Part shown: piece after piece, positions 7,535-17,628 of the stretch
How the letters are laid out: each line of letters opens with the position of its first letter
How positions within the stretch are numbered: position 1 is the first letter of the stretch
Source of the DNA: an uncultured bacterium
Lineage (GTDB): Bacteria; Planctomycetota; Phycisphaerae; Phycisphaerales; SM1A02
Direction of reading: 5' to 3'
DNA length: 38,213 bases
NCBI GenBank assembly: GCA_903961015.1
Contig: CAJCCX010000284.1
Span: 1-38,213 of the forward strand
Notes under the pieces: generated by a model
Told to the model about the DNA's origin: nothing
Databases searched by the model: none
Seen by the model: the letters and a program-made list of their open reading frames with translations, nothing else
Translations under genes and position numbers: made by a program

Positions 7535-9094
7535 TCATTGACTTCCAAGCGTGCGATATTGCAGCGCTTCGGCCAAGAACACTGCATTGACTTCAACTTC
7601 GCCAGCAAGGTCTGCGATTGTCCTCGCAACTCTGCGAATCTTGTCATAGGCCCGCGCACTGAGCGCGAGTTCATCCAATCCTCGAGTCAACAAATCAGTC
7701 GCCGCTGCATCAAGGCGACAATGTCGATCAAGAACATCGACACCGAGCCGCGCATTTGGAATATTCCCTTGCCGATTCGCCGCGCGGCGACGTGCTTCGA
7801 TGACTTGATCGCGCAGAGTCTCGCTGTCGACACCAGGCTTCACTCGCGCAAGATCTCGCGCACTCACTCTGCGCACTTCGACATGAAGATCGATGCGATC
7901 CAGCACTGGTCCAGAAACACGCCCGAGATATTCTGACATCATCCTCGCACCTCCTGCCCCTGCGACTCGATCTCCGCGCGCAGTTGGATTCATCGCCGCC
8001 ACCAACATCGTGACTGCTGGCCAGCGCACTGACCCACTCGCGCGTGCGATCGCCACTTCACCGCCTTCGAGCGGTTCTCGCAAAGCTTCCAGCACATCTC
8101 TGCGAAACTCAGGCAATTCATCGAGAAACAAGACGCCGTGATGAGCAAGCGTGATTTCTCCAGGCCGCCCCATCGGACCTCCACCCACAATCGCAACTGC
8201 GCTTGCACCATGATGCGGCGCACGCACAGGTCGTGCAATGTCGAGTGTGCCGCGCGGAGTCTTTCGAAATTCGCACATGCCAACGCACGAACCGATTCGC
8301 ATGACTTCCAGCGCTTCCTCCGCCAAGAGAGGCGGCAGAATCCCAGCGAGTGCGCGCGCCAACATGGTCTTTCCACATCCAGCCGGCCCAAGCAGCAGCG
8401 CATTATGCCCCCCCGCTGCAGCGATCAACATCGCACGCTTCGCAAGCACTTGCCCTTTGATATCTCGAAAGTTCACAGGCGCGAGTCCAGGCGCTGGAAG
8501 TTCGTGTTCGTCTGGCAAATTTGCATCGAACGATTTATCTGCGAGCAAAGCCGGCGCAGATGGAGCACCCTCGCCCCGAAAAAATGCGACGACTTCGCAG
8601 AGCGTCGATGCGCCGATCACTTTCACGCCAGGAACGAGCGATGCTTCGATCGCATTTTCTGTCGGCACGATGACTCCACGATTGTGATCACGCGCCATCA
8701 ATGCAGCGCTGACAGATCCACGAATCGGACGCAATCGACCATCGAGTGCGAGTTCGCCAGCGATCAACCAATCCGCAGGTGATGGCGCATCTGCTCGCTT
8801 TGGCTCCGCAGTTCCAGCAGCGAATAGCAAACCCATTGCAATTGGCAAGTCATAGACGGGTCCCTCCTTACGCGTACCAGCAGGCGCAAGATTGACCAAC
8901 ACATGATGACGAGGGACTTCAAATCCAGAGACTTCGATCGCCCGCCGAACGCGTTCGACGGATTCACGAATCGCCGCATCTGGCAAGCCGACCACGCAAA
9001 TCTGCGGCAATCCATGGGGCGAAAGATGAACTTCCACTTCGCACGGAAGTGCGTCGATTCCCCGCAACATAAAAGCATGAACAAGTGCGTGCAC
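7535..9094 (-). CDS. comM: YifB/ComM-family Mg-chelatase-like AAA+ ATPase
   Basis: GLPDAAIRESVERVRRAIE, LNLAPAG-like, DLPIAMGLL, LLLGPAGCGKTMLARALAGILPPL, PRPVRAPHH-like region, FLDELPEFRRDVLEALREPLE. Confidence 0.95.
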   Translation of the reverse strand: MHALVHAFMLRGIDALPCEVEVHLSPHGLPQICVVGLPDAAIRESVERVRRAIEVSGFEVPRHHVLVNLAPAGTRKEGPVYDLPIAMGLLFAAGTAEPKRADAPSPADWLIAGELALDGRLRPIRGSVSAALMARDHNRGVIVPTENAIEASLVPGVKVIGASTLCEVVAFFRGEGAPSAPALLADKSFDANLPDEHELPAPGLAPVNFRDIKGQVLAKRAMLIAAAGGHNALLLGPAGCGKTMLARALAGILPPLLAEEALEVMRIGSCVGMCEFRKTPRGTLDIARPVRAPHHGASAVAIVGGGPMGRPGEITLAHHGVLFLDELPEFRRDVLEALREPLEGGEVAIARASGSVRWPAVTMLVAAMNPTARGDRVAGAGGARMMSEYLGRVSGPVLDRIDLHVEVRRVSARDLARVKPGVDSETLRDQVIEARRRAANRQGNIPNARLGVDVLDRHCRLDAAATDLLTRGLDELALSARAYDKIRRVARTIADLAGEVEVNAVFLAEALQYRTLGSQ

Positions 9095-9172
9095 AGCGAG
9101 AACCTAGTTGCTTGCCGACGACGTCCGACAAATCTGCCCCTTTTTCTCTATCTTCAACCTTGCGAGCGCCAC

Positions 9173-9991
9173 TTGGATTTCCCAACTCTCACACTCTCAA
9201 TTCTGATCGGTACCGTTGGCGGTTTCCTTGGAGGGCTCTTTGGAATTGGCGGCGGAGTTGTGATCATCCCCCTGCTGACGATGGCGCAAGGAAGTAATCC
9301 GCATCTCTATCAAGCGGCAAGCCTTGTTGCGGCACTGCTCGTCAGCGCGGGCAGCATTCCGCAACACATTCGTGCACAGGCAATTCGCTGGGAATTCGCA
9401 GTTCGCACAATTCCATTTTCGATTGCAACTGTTGGCGTAGGCATTGCCATCGGCATTTATCTTCCCAGCACACAATGGCTCGAATGGATTTTTGCGGCGT
9501 TCTTAATCTGTGTAGCCATTTCTGAAATCACTCGCCGACTGCAAAATAATTCTGCAAATTCTAACTCTCCCGTGCTTGCCGAACGACTTGGGTGGGGACC
9601 AGCATCCATCATCGGATCGGTGATGGGAACGCTTTCTGGATTGCTTGGAATTGGCGGTGGCGTGATTGCGATGCCGTTGATGCGTGTCGTCAATCACTTC
9701 GACATTCGCACAACGATCGCAACAAGCGCATTTTTAGTTTTGCCAACGGTCATCGTTGCAGTGATCTTGAAATATTCCACGCTCTCATCTGTCAAGACAC
9801 CAGCAGGCGATCCCGTCACTCTCAGTTCGGCACTCTGGCTTGCGGCAGCACTCGCTCCTGGCGCATTTGTTGGCGCAAACATTGGCGCGTCGCTCGTTCA
9901 CAAACTTCCGATGCGCAAGCTTTCTTTCGCATTCGGATTGCTCTGCGCAATTCTTGCGATTCGCATGTCGGGGATCGTCACGTTCAAGTGA
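9173..9991 (+). CDS. TauE/SafE-family sulfite exporter-like membrane protein
   Basis: GTVGGFLGGLFGIGGGVVIIPLL and GSVMGTLSGLLGIGGGVIAMPLM duplicated motifs. TTG start chosen because the longer ORF runs into comM's start. Confidence 0.85.
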   Translation: MDFPTLTLSILIGTVGGFLGGLFGIGGGVVIIPLLTMAQGSNPHLYQAASLVAALLVSAGSIPQHIRAQAIRWEFAVRTIPFSIATVGVGIAIGIYLPSTQWLEWIFAAFLICVAISEITRRLQNNSANSNSPVLAERLGWGPASIIGSVMGTLSGLLGIGGGVIAMPLMRVVNHFDIRTTIATSAFLVLPTVIVAVILKYSTLSSVKTPAGDPVTLSSALWLAAALAPGAFVGANIGASLVHKLPMRKLSFAFGLLCAILAIRMSGIVTFK

Positions 9992-10024
9992 TTGGCGCAT
10001 TCAAGTGATAGGCTCAAGCAACAA

Positions 10025-10777
10025 ATGAACTTGGAATCACAAAACCATACGGCCTCAAAGTTCCGGCGAAATCTGGTGATCGCACTTGGGATTTTGTGGA
10101 TGTTGGTGCCCGCATTTCTGGGGATACTCCTTCTCACTGAAATTGGACCTGTTGGAGATTGGCTGCGAAGCCAACCAAATGGGAAGTTCTTTATTTTCGT
10201 TGGGATATTCGCAATCACCACTGGATTTGGACTTCTCCCGCCCTATGCACAAGCAATTCTCGGAGGCTGGGTCTTCGGCGCTGAGTATGGAACCATTGCC
10301 GTCATGTGCGGCCTACTCGGCGGCGCGACCATTGGTTTTTTCTTTGCACGCATCATCAGCGGCGCTTCCATCATTGGATTGATCGACCGCAATCCACGCG
10401 GCCGAGTTATCCGCACAGCGCTCGTTGAATCAAATCAACACCGAACTTTTTTCCTCATCCTGCTCCTTCGCCTTCCTCCCAATTCACCATTTGCGATCGC
10501 CAATCTAGCCATGGGCGCAGCAGGCGTAAGAGCACTTCCGTTTCTCGCAGGAACCGGGATCGGAATGCTTCCGCGAACATTTTTTATATGTGGAACTGCT
10601 GCGACTGCCGCAGCAACGGGAGCGCATGACTTGCAAGAGCTTCTCGCAAAGCAAGGATGGGGATGGATTGCCGTCGGCGTCGGCTGCCTCCTCGTCGCGC
10701 TATTCGCCATTCGCATGGTTTCCATCAGCGCGCTCAAGCGGGCAGGTTTGATGGAACAATCACCGCCCTCGCCGTAA
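10025..10777 (+). CDS. TVP38/TMEM64 (VTT/DedA-like) membrane protein
   Basis: LLPPYAQAILGGWVFGAEYGTIAVMCGLLGGATIGFFFARI ... LLLRLPPNSPFAIANLAMGAAGVR. Confidence 0.85.
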   Translation: MNLESQNHTASKFRRNLVIALGILWMLVPAFLGILLLTEIGPVGDWLRSQPNGKFFIFVGIFAITTGFGLLPPYAQAILGGWVFGAEYGTIAVMCGLLGGATIGFFFARIISGASIIGLIDRNPRGRVIRTALVESNQHRTFFLILLLRLPPNSPFAIANLAMGAAGVRALPFLAGTGIGMLPRTFFICGTAATAAATGAHDLQELLAKQGWGWIAVGVGCLLVALFAIRMVSISALKRAGLMEQSPPSP

Positions 10778-10800
10778 AAATACAGCCGTGGAAAGACAGC

Positions 10801-11385
10801 TCAAGGACCAGTCAACGGCGGCTGCACTCCGGAAGGATTTGCAACTGCTGGCGCAGGATCAGGGATCGTCTGAGTTGAAGTGTCGCGGGCAGACGGCGCT
10901 TCCAATCCATTTGGATCGGCAACTTGCGTCGTGGTTATCCCTGAAGCCGGTTTGCTCAAGTCAATCGGCAACTGCGCAAGTCGTGAATCAATCTCGCCAA
11001 AGAAGTGATCCGCTTCGGTCAAGAAATTTGGCGGACGAATGGCCGCCCGTGAATTCAGAACGATTTTCGGCACTCGATCATTTGCGTCGACAAGAACAGA
11101 AAAAGTCCACGTTTCATTTTGGCGTCGAAGCGCTTCGCCCGGCTCGGCATAATCTCGCTTTAGTTCGCGGTAAATTTCAATGCGATTTGCGTCCGCGTCG
11201 ACAAAGACACCGTTTTCCGTGACGAACCAGTTGGAATACTTTGGATTCCGTGCGGCACCAAGCGCAGCTTGCCAGAGTTGATCGTGACTGACGCCAGGAT
11301 AATCACGAGACACGGTATTGCATCCTGCTGCAAGCAAGATAACGGCGCACATCATCACTGCATTCTTAATCGATAAAAATTGCAT
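10801..11385 (-). CDS. putative lipoprotein
   Basis: MQFLSIKNAVMMCAVILLAAGCN lipobox; unknown C-terminal region. Overlaps yebC 3' end by about 20 bp. Confidence 0.65.
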   Translation of the reverse strand: MQFLSIKNAVMMCAVILLAAGCNTVSRDYPGVSHDQLWQAALGAARNPKYSNWFVTENGVFVDADANRIEIYRELKRDYAEPGEALRRQNETWTFSVLVDANDRVPKIVLNSRAAIRPPNFLTEADHFFGEIDSRLAQLPIDLSKPASGITTTQVADPNGLEAPSARDTSTQTIPDPAPAVANPSGVQPPLTGP

Positions 11386-12091
11386 TTGAAAAAACTTTCT
11401 GCACATCATCGTGCTCTTCAAGGGCATCGATCAAACGAACAATCTGCGCGGAGTGCTCGCCTTCAACTTCGACTGTTGTGGAGGGTATCCACATAATCTG
11501 CGCTTCCGCAGCTGGCATTTGTGCAGCTTCGAGAGCGTCACGAATGGCCGCAAGAGCAGCAGGCGAACACGTGATTTGCCACATTTCATCTTCGGCAGAA
11601 ACATCGTCCGCTCCAGCCTCCAGAACGATCTCCATCAAACGATCTTCTTCGATGCGTGTGCGCTCGATGACCAACACTCCTGCATGATGCAGGTTGTAAG
11701 AAACTGAGCCAAGAACGCCGAGATTTCCGCCGTTCTTGTCAAAGATCATTCGGATATCAGGAGCAGTGCGATTGACATTGGATGTCAAACATTCAGCAAT
11801 GATGGCAACCCCTCCTGCGCCATATCCCTCGTATCGAATCGCCTGAAAATTCTCACCATCAATTTCCCCCGAACCTTTCTTCACAGCTTTTTCGATTGTC
11901 TCGCGAGGCATGTTGACGCTCTTGGCTTCATCAATAGCCATGCGCAGCGAAGAATTGAATCGAACATCTCCCCCGCCAAGTCTCGCAGCAACGATGATCG
12001 CACGAGATGCTTTGGACCACATCTTCCCGCGCTTCTTGTCCACCGCAGCTTTGCGGTGTTTCATATTTTTCCATGCGCTATGACCAGCCAT
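11366..12091 (-). CDS. yebC: YebC/PmpR/TACO1-family protein
   Basis: MAGHSAWKNMKHRKAAVDKKRGKMWSKASRAIIVAAR ... DIRMIFDKNGGNLGVLGSVSYNL. Confidence 0.95.
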   Translation of the reverse strand: MAGHSAWKNMKHRKAAVDKKRGKMWSKASRAIIVAARLGGGDVRFNSSLRMAIDEAKSVNMPRETIEKAVKKGSGEIDGENFQAIRYEGYGAGGVAIIAECLTSNVNRTAPDIRMIFDKNGGNLGVLGSVSYNLHHAGVLVIERTRIEEDRLMEIVLEAGADDVSAEDEMWQITCSPAALAAIRDALEAAQMPAAEAQIMWIPSTTVEVEGEHSAQIVRLIDALEEHDDVQKVFSNAIFID

Positions 12092-12101
12092 GAGCTTTGT
12101 A

Positions 12102-12156
12102 CCTATTTTTTGCGCCTATTTTGGGTGCCTATTTTGGGGCCTATTTTGCGCCTATT
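12102..12156. repeat. CCTATTTT (minus strand AAAATAGG) repeated array
   Basis: Full copies at 12102, 12115, 12128, 12140 and a partial CCTATT at 12151 (steps 13, 13, 12, 11 bp), upstream of yebC. Confidence 0.8.
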
Positions 12157-12169
12157 GATAAAAATAAAT

Positions 12170-12991
12170 TTAACGGGATCGAGCCGTGGCTTTCGCCTTT
12201 GGCTTTGCTTTTACCTTCGGCTTTGTAATGGTTTTAGCACTGGTCTTAGAACTGGTCTTTGCACTCGGCTTTGCCACGGGCTTGGGATGCGTTTTGGCAT
12301 GTTCGGCGGATGTTGCCGCTGCTCCGCGTGGCTTCTTCGTTGCTTCGCGTTTGATGCGAGCCTCTTCCGCACGACCAGAATTATGAAACGCATCCGCTGC
12401 TGCAACGAGTGCGAAATGCATCTGCCGCGCACGATCGCTCTTAAATTTCTTTGCAAAAAGTTCTGTCAGCGAACTGGGCTTCATATCTTCTGGAAGCACT
12501 TCATAATGCACCAACATATCAACTGTTGTCTGGTCGATCGGCACGAGGGCGACATCGAATCCAAGCAACATCATGCGAGAAACTGCATAGGTTCGCATTC
12601 CCTCAAGATTCTCAAGATAAATCCGAACGTCTTTCTTTGGCTTGCCCACAAGTTGTTCCAAACTGACTCGGTGATGTCGACGGAAGAGGTCAAATAATGT
12701 CATCCGCAATCTGCGCATACGCCCGAATCCATCTGGATATTTCAGCCCAATCGTCGTCACCATCTCTTCAACCAAGTTGACTCGGAATTCGTTGAAGTCA
12801 ACATTGCGACTTCGAACGCGCTGCATCGCCGTATCAGCCATCTCGGTGGTTGCGTCATACAAAAGCGATGAGTGAATCAGCAACGCCGTCAAATCTGCGA
12901 CATTTGGTTCTTCGGTACGCGCACGGGCGCTGTACTTCTTAATCAGTGAATTCAGACGATTGATGTTGAAAGCCGGTTTCTTCTCTGTCAT
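12170..12991 (-). CDS. HhH-GPD (endonuclease III-like) fold protein with Lys/Ala/Pro/Thr-rich tail
   Basis: KKDVRIYLENLEGMRTYAVSRMMLLGFDVALVPIDQTTVDMLVHYEVL aligns by eye with EndoIII LPGVGRKTANVVL..AVDTHI..; tail PKPVAKPSAKTSSKTSAKTITKPKVKAKPKAKATARSR. Confidence 0.55.
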   Translation of the reverse strand: MTEKKPAFNINRLNSLIKKYSARARTEEPNVADLTALLIHSSLLYDATTEMADTAMQRVRSRNVDFNEFRVNLVEEMVTTIGLKYPDGFGRMRRLRMTLFDLFRRHHRVSLEQLVGKPKKDVRIYLENLEGMRTYAVSRMMLLGFDVALVPIDQTTVDMLVHYEVLPEDMKPSSLTELFAKKFKSDRARQMHFALVAAADAFHNSGRAEEARIKREATKKPRGAAATSAEHAKTHPKPVAKPSAKTSSKTSAKTITKPKVKAKPKAKATARSR

Positions 12992-13386
12992 GGGAGAGCC
13001 TCTTCAGTTGGTGGAATCAATTCGAAAATCAATTGCGGCACGCGCCGCAGACTGGTGGTTTCGCGCAGCGACGATCGGAAAAAACCAATCGCACTTCGCA
13101 AAGCCGCGAGCGAGAGCGGACCTCGATCTGCGGGAAGGACCGAGACCTTGATCCGAGCTGCCAATAAATCTGGACTGAGACGCACTTCTTGAATGGAAAC
13201 CATTCCCTGCAAGCGAGGGTCGGAGAGTCCTCGTACGATTCGATCTTGGAGCGCGCGCTGCAAAACGCTTGCAACCTGAGCTGGGCGCGAACTTGGCGCT
13301 TCATGCCGCGCAGTTCCATCCGAACTGAACGAAACTCCAGATGGAAGTTTCGGTCCTTTTCCTCGACGCTCACGCATTTCCGCCAC
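12988..13386 (-). CDS. rbfA: ribosome-binding factor A
   Basis: VASVLQRALQDRIVRGLSDPRLQGMVSIQEVRLSPDLLAARIKVSVL; position after infB; ATGA overlap with next gene. Confidence 0.9.
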   Translation of the reverse strand: MAEMRERRGKGPKLPSGVSFSSDGTARHEAPSSRPAQVASVLQRALQDRIVRGLSDPRLQGMVSIQEVRLSPDLLAARIKVSVLPADRGPLSLAALRSAIGFFRSSLRETTSLRRVPQLIFELIPPTEEALP

Positions 13387-16180
13387 CTAGCGGCCGAACC
13401 GTGATCGTGCGATAGCACTCCAACACGTCGCCCTCGCGGATGTCGTCATACCCATTGATCTTCATGCCGCATTCGTTTCCGGAGCGAACTTCCTTCGCAT
13501 CTTCTTTGAATCGCTTGAGTTGCTCGAGACGGCGATCTTTTTCAACCACGATTCCATCGCGCGTCACGCGGATCTGCGCATTTCGCTCGATGACTCCGTC
13601 TGTGACATAACAACCTGCGATTGCACCGACCTTGGTGATCTTGAAGACGGCACGAACATCTGCATGTCCAAGAACCTGCAACTTGATCTCTGGTTCCAAG
13701 AGTCCGCGAACAGCCTTGTCCATGTCATCTGTCAACTGATAAATAACTTCGTAGAGTCGAATATCAATCTTGCGCACTTCCGCAAGTTGCCGCGACTTTG
13801 CGTTGCTTGTCACATTGAAGCCCACGATGACCGCGCCAGTCGTTGCAGCGAGTTCGACATCACTTTCGTTGATTCCGCCGACGCCTGCATGCTTAATAGA
13901 AATGCTGACATCTTCTGCTTTGATGCGGCCAAGAACGACTTTGAGCGTCTCCACGGATCCTTGCACATCGCCTTTGACGATCAATGGCAATTCCTTCTTC
14001 TTCGATTTCGCCATCGTCTCGAAAATATTGTCCAGCGTCACCTTTGGAGCAGAAAGTTCTCGATCTCGCTCGAATGCGCGTCGCTCAATCGCAGCCTGTT
14101 CGGCCGCTGCGAGACTCTCAACAACATAGAACTTATCGCCAGCATCTGGAAGCATGTCGATGCCAGAAATTGCTACAGCTGCAGTCGGTTCCGCGGTAGT
14201 GATGCGCTCATTGCGATCGCTCACGATGTCGCGGACTCGACCAAAGGCTCGTCCGACCACTACGAAATCGCCTCGCTTGAGACAACCTTCTTGCACGAGC
14301 AATTGTGCGACGGGGCCACGGCCTTCTTCCATGCGCGCTTCAAGCACACTTCCTTGAGCGTGACCTCCCCAATCCGCCTTCAAGTCCAACACGTCTGCTT
14401 GCAGCGCAATCGTTTCTAAAAGTTCTGGAAGTCCAGTGCCCTTGAGTCCACTGACAAGAGCGATTTCAACTGAACCTCCCCACGGAACGGGATTCAAGTC
14501 ATTCTTGGCGAGCTCGCCATAAATGCGTTGCAGATTCTTCTCGTCGAATTCTGGACGATCAATCTTGTTGAGAGCGACAATCACGGAAACCTTCGCCGCT
14601 TTAATATGATTGATGCTCTCGATGGTTTGTGGCATCAGCCCGTCAACAGCATCAATGACCAAGATGACGATGTCTGTCACCTTCGCACCGCGCGCACGCA
14701 TTGCTGTGAAGGCTTCGTGACCTGGCGTGTCGATAAATGTGATCATGCGTGGCTGATCGCCAGCCTTGACTTCAACCTGAAATGCACGAGTGGATTGGGT
14801 GATTCCACCCGCTTCGCCTGCTGCAACATTTGTGCTGCGGATTCGATCAAGAAGCGTCGTCTTGCCGTGATCGACATGCCCGAGAATCGTGACAACGGCT
14901 GGACGCGAACGTTCATCCACTCTGGTTCGCGCTGCGAATCGTTCTTCGATTTCATCCGATGCTGTCTTCGCTTCGTCGATTTCAATTTCAATATTGAATG
15001 CCATCATCAATTCCATCGATTGATCTCCATCAAGCGCTGTATTGATTGTGATTGGATTTCCGGCAAGCAGAGATTTCTTCATGAGCTCCGACATCTTCAC
15101 ACCAGTCAGCTCAGAAAGTTCCTTCACCGAAACTGGATTGGGAACATGGACTGGACCTTGTGGCTTGGCTACAACCGCTCGACCTTGCGGAGAATGCGAA
15201 GACCGTGTGGAAGTTCGGTGCTTGCGAAAGAAACCATCTGCTTGGCCAATTCGACTTGCACGCTCTTCAATATCTTTGTTTGAACGCGATCCATCACGTG
15301 CTGGATCTGCTCGACCAGTTCGACCCGCATCCGACGGACGGCGCTTCGATGGAGGCAATGCACCTCGACGATTCGCGGGATCACCTGCACCAGCGCCCGC
15401 TCCAGTGCCAATACTTGGACCACCAGTACGCCCCATTGGAGGACGGTTCGTACCGAATTGACCGCCCATTCGAGGGCGAGGCGCGGCGATGTTGTCGGCA
15501 GCTTCGACTCGAATGACTTTCGGTCCAGAAAGGCTTGTTTTCGTGGGTTGATCGAGCACTTGAGATGTCGGACGCGCCCGAACTGGACGCGTGGGAACAT
15601 TCATCGGTGCAGGAACAAATGGTTTCGGTGGTGGAACAACAACAACAGGCTTCGGCGGCAGAACAGGAACAACTGGCTTTGGTGGCGCGACTGGAGCGTC
15701 AACAACTGAAGTTCCTCCATCAATTCCATCGCTCGATTGATCCTTCGCCGTCACAGATGAAGCCGCCGCAGATGAAGCCATCACAGACGGCTGCTTTGCT
15801 GCAATATCGATCGAAGCAATAGGCTCTTCAATGGTCACAGCGCTTGCACTCGCGACAACAGCAGTTTCCGTGACCGATTTTGGTTCATCAGATGGCGGCG
15901 CATCCCCCGCCACTTTCTTTTTCTTCGGTGCAGCCTTCTGAACACGCTCACGAATTCCAACAACATCAACACTGGCTGCGATCTCCGCTCCAGTCGTGGA
16001 ACCTGATCCTCCGAACCATTCCTTGATTGTCTCAGCCAATCCAATTGGGATCGATGCTTGTGGCGACGTTACACCTTCAATGCCTTCGCTGATGCATTTC
16101 TCGATGATGTCCTTTGTTGGGATACCGAGATCTTTAGCGACCTGCGTGATTCGAATTTTCTTGACGGTCTTAGTTGCCAC
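13370..16180 (-). CDS. infB: translation initiation factor IF-2
   Basis: IF2_N MATKTVKKIRITQVAKDLGI; G1 GHVDHGKTTLLD; DTPGHEAFTAMRARGAKVTDIVILV; NKID; C-terminal domain. Confidence 0.97.
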   Translation of the reverse strand: MATKTVKKIRITQVAKDLGIPTKDIIEKCISEGIEGVTSPQASIPIGLAETIKEWFGGSGSTTGAEIAASVDVVGIRERVQKAAPKKKKVAGDAPPSDEPKSVTETAVVASASAVTIEEPIASIDIAAKQPSVMASSAAASSVTAKDQSSDGIDGGTSVVDAPVAPPKPVVPVLPPKPVVVVPPPKPFVPAPMNVPTRPVRARPTSQVLDQPTKTSLSGPKVIRVEAADNIAAPRPRMGGQFGTNRPPMGRTGGPSIGTGAGAGAGDPANRRGALPPSKRRPSDAGRTGRADPARDGSRSNKDIEERASRIGQADGFFRKHRTSTRSSHSPQGRAVVAKPQGPVHVPNPVSVKELSELTGVKMSELMKKSLLAGNPITINTALDGDQSMELMMAFNIEIEIDEAKTASDEIEERFAARTRVDERSRPAVVTILGHVDHGKTTLLDRIRSTNVAAGEAGGITQSTRAFQVEVKAGDQPRMITFIDTPGHEAFTAMRARGAKVTDIVILVIDAVDGLMPQTIESINHIKAAKVSVIVALNKIDRPEFDEKNLQRIYGELAKNDLNPVPWGGSVEIALVSGLKGTGLPELLETIALQADVLDLKADWGGHAQGSVLEARMEEGRGPVAQLLVQEGCLKRGDFVVVGRAFGRVRDIVSDRNERITTAEPTAAVAISGIDMLPDAGDKFYVVESLAAAEQAAIERRAFERDRELSAPKVTLDNIFETMAKSKKKELPLIVKGDVQGSVETLKVVLGRIKAEDVSISIKHAGVGGINESDVELAATTGAVIVGFNVTSNAKSRQLAEVRKIDIRLYEVIYQLTDDMDKAVRGLLEPEIKLQVLGHADVRAVFKITKVGAIAGCYVTDGVIERNAQIRVTRDGIVVEKDRRLEQLKRFKEDAKEVRSGNECGMKINGYDDIREGDVLECYRTITVRPLGGGNA

Positions 16181-16261
16181 GATTTACTCCAATGGAAAGT
16201 GAAAAAACAAACGCGAATGAAACGTTCCATACTGAAGGATCAGTGTTGGAGTGATAGGTCA

Positions 16262-17596
16262 TCACGATTTGGTGGGCTCCGATGAACCGAATCCAAGGAT
16301 GTTGTCTGCAGCTGCTTCGCTGCGCTGATCGGTTGAAACAGGCATGTCTGAACCGCCGCCGAGCAATGCGTCAACCACTGCGCCCTCTTCAGCCTGCTTC
16401 AGTTCAGCTGCAGTCCGTTCGTTCTGCATTTCTTCTGCGACGACTTTGGCACGATCAGAACAAGCATCGACAACCTTGGTCGCCAACTCTTCCGTCATGC
16501 CGCAATCCGAGACCAAACTTGTCTCGCCGATTTCTTCAACATCGAAAACGCTGATCATGCCAAGAGCGCCCATGCGATCAAGCATTTCATCCGTTGCGCC
16601 TTCGACTGATTTCACAGCGGCCTGCAAGGTTTGCAATCCCTTTTCCAATTCCGGTGGAGTCAAAATATCGACGTCCCAACCAGTCAAACGCGCAGCAAGT
16701 CGCACGTTCTGTCCACGACGGCCGATTGCCAGCGACAACTGATCATCGCGAACGATGATCGTCGCTCGTCCGAGTTCGAAGCACAAACTGACTTCTTCAA
16801 CTTCAGCAGGCTTGAGAGCATTGGCGATCAACACTTGGCTGGATTCATTCCAACGAACGATGTCGATCTTCTCGCCACCCAGTTCATCAACAATATTTCG
16901 AATGCGCGAACCACGAACGCCCACGCATGCACCGACGGCATCGACCTTTGTATCCACAGACGAAACCGCCAATTTCGTGCGGAATCCAGGTTCGCGCGAC
17001 ATCGCTTTGATTTCGATGGTTCGCTCTGCGACTTCTGGAACTTCGGACTCAAAGAGTCGACGAATGAAATCGGGATGCGCACGGCTCATAACAATCTTGA
17101 CCTGACTGCCTGCATCGCGGACATCAAGAAGAATGCAGCGAACTCGATCACCTGCTTGAAATTGCTCGCCTGGAATCTGCTCACTCTTGGGCATGAATCC
17201 TTCGGTGCGTTCCAGCTGCACGATCAATGCGTTGCCTTCGTAACGCTGTGCCACACCTGTGACCAGCTCGCCTTGACGCTTCGAGAATTCATCAAGGAGC
17301 GAAATCCGCTCGTTCTCTCGGAATCTTTGGATCATCACCTGCTTGAAAGTTTGCGCTGGGATGCGTCCCAAACTCTCCAGTGGAATCACTTCACGTGTCT
17401 CATCTTCATTGTTGCGCCAGAGCGAAATCCCACCAGCAAGGCGGTCGATTTCGCAACCAAATTCGTCGGGATCCTCGGAGTTAAAGTGCTTCCTCGCGGC
17501 ACTCACCATTGCGAGTTCGAGGTCTTGAACCAAGAGTTCACGATCAATATTTCGGTCACGGGCAACGGAGTCGAGCAGTCGGATGATGTCATTCAT
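16262..17596 (-). CDS. nusA: transcription termination/antitermination factor NusA
   Basis: GKFNQ-like N-terminal domain, S1 region, VDAVGACVGVRGSRIRNIVDELGGEKIDIV KH1, RDDQLSLAIGRRGQNVRLAARLTGWDVDI KH2. Confidence 0.97.
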   Translation of the reverse strand: MNDIIRLLDSVARDRNIDRELLVQDLELAMVSAARKHFNSEDPDEFGCEIDRLAGGISLWRNNEDETREVIPLESLGRIPAQTFKQVMIQRFRENERISLLDEFSKRQGELVTGVAQRYEGNALIVQLERTEGFMPKSEQIPGEQFQAGDRVRCILLDVRDAGSQVKIVMSRAHPDFIRRLFESEVPEVAERTIEIKAMSREPGFRTKLAVSSVDTKVDAVGACVGVRGSRIRNIVDELGGEKIDIVRWNESSQVLIANALKPAEVEEVSLCFELGRATIIVRDDQLSLAIGRRGQNVRLAARLTGWDVDILTPPELEKGLQTLQAAVKSVEGATDEMLDRMGALGMISVFDVEEIGETSLVSDCGMTEELATKVVDACSDRAKVVAEEMQNERTAAELKQAEEGAVVDALLGGGSDMPVSTDQRSEAAADNILGFGSSEPTKS

Positions 17597-17628
17597 TTGA
17601 GAGGTCCTTTCGAATTGTCACCGCGAAT

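Noticed and set aside
8138-8782. 214-aa plus-strand ORF opposite comM
   Set aside because: Antisense shadow of comM; composition Arg/His/Ser-rich without domain.
13520-15600. Several 140-300 aa ORFs opposite or out of frame within infB
   Set aside because: infB is unambiguous; these follow from codon bias.
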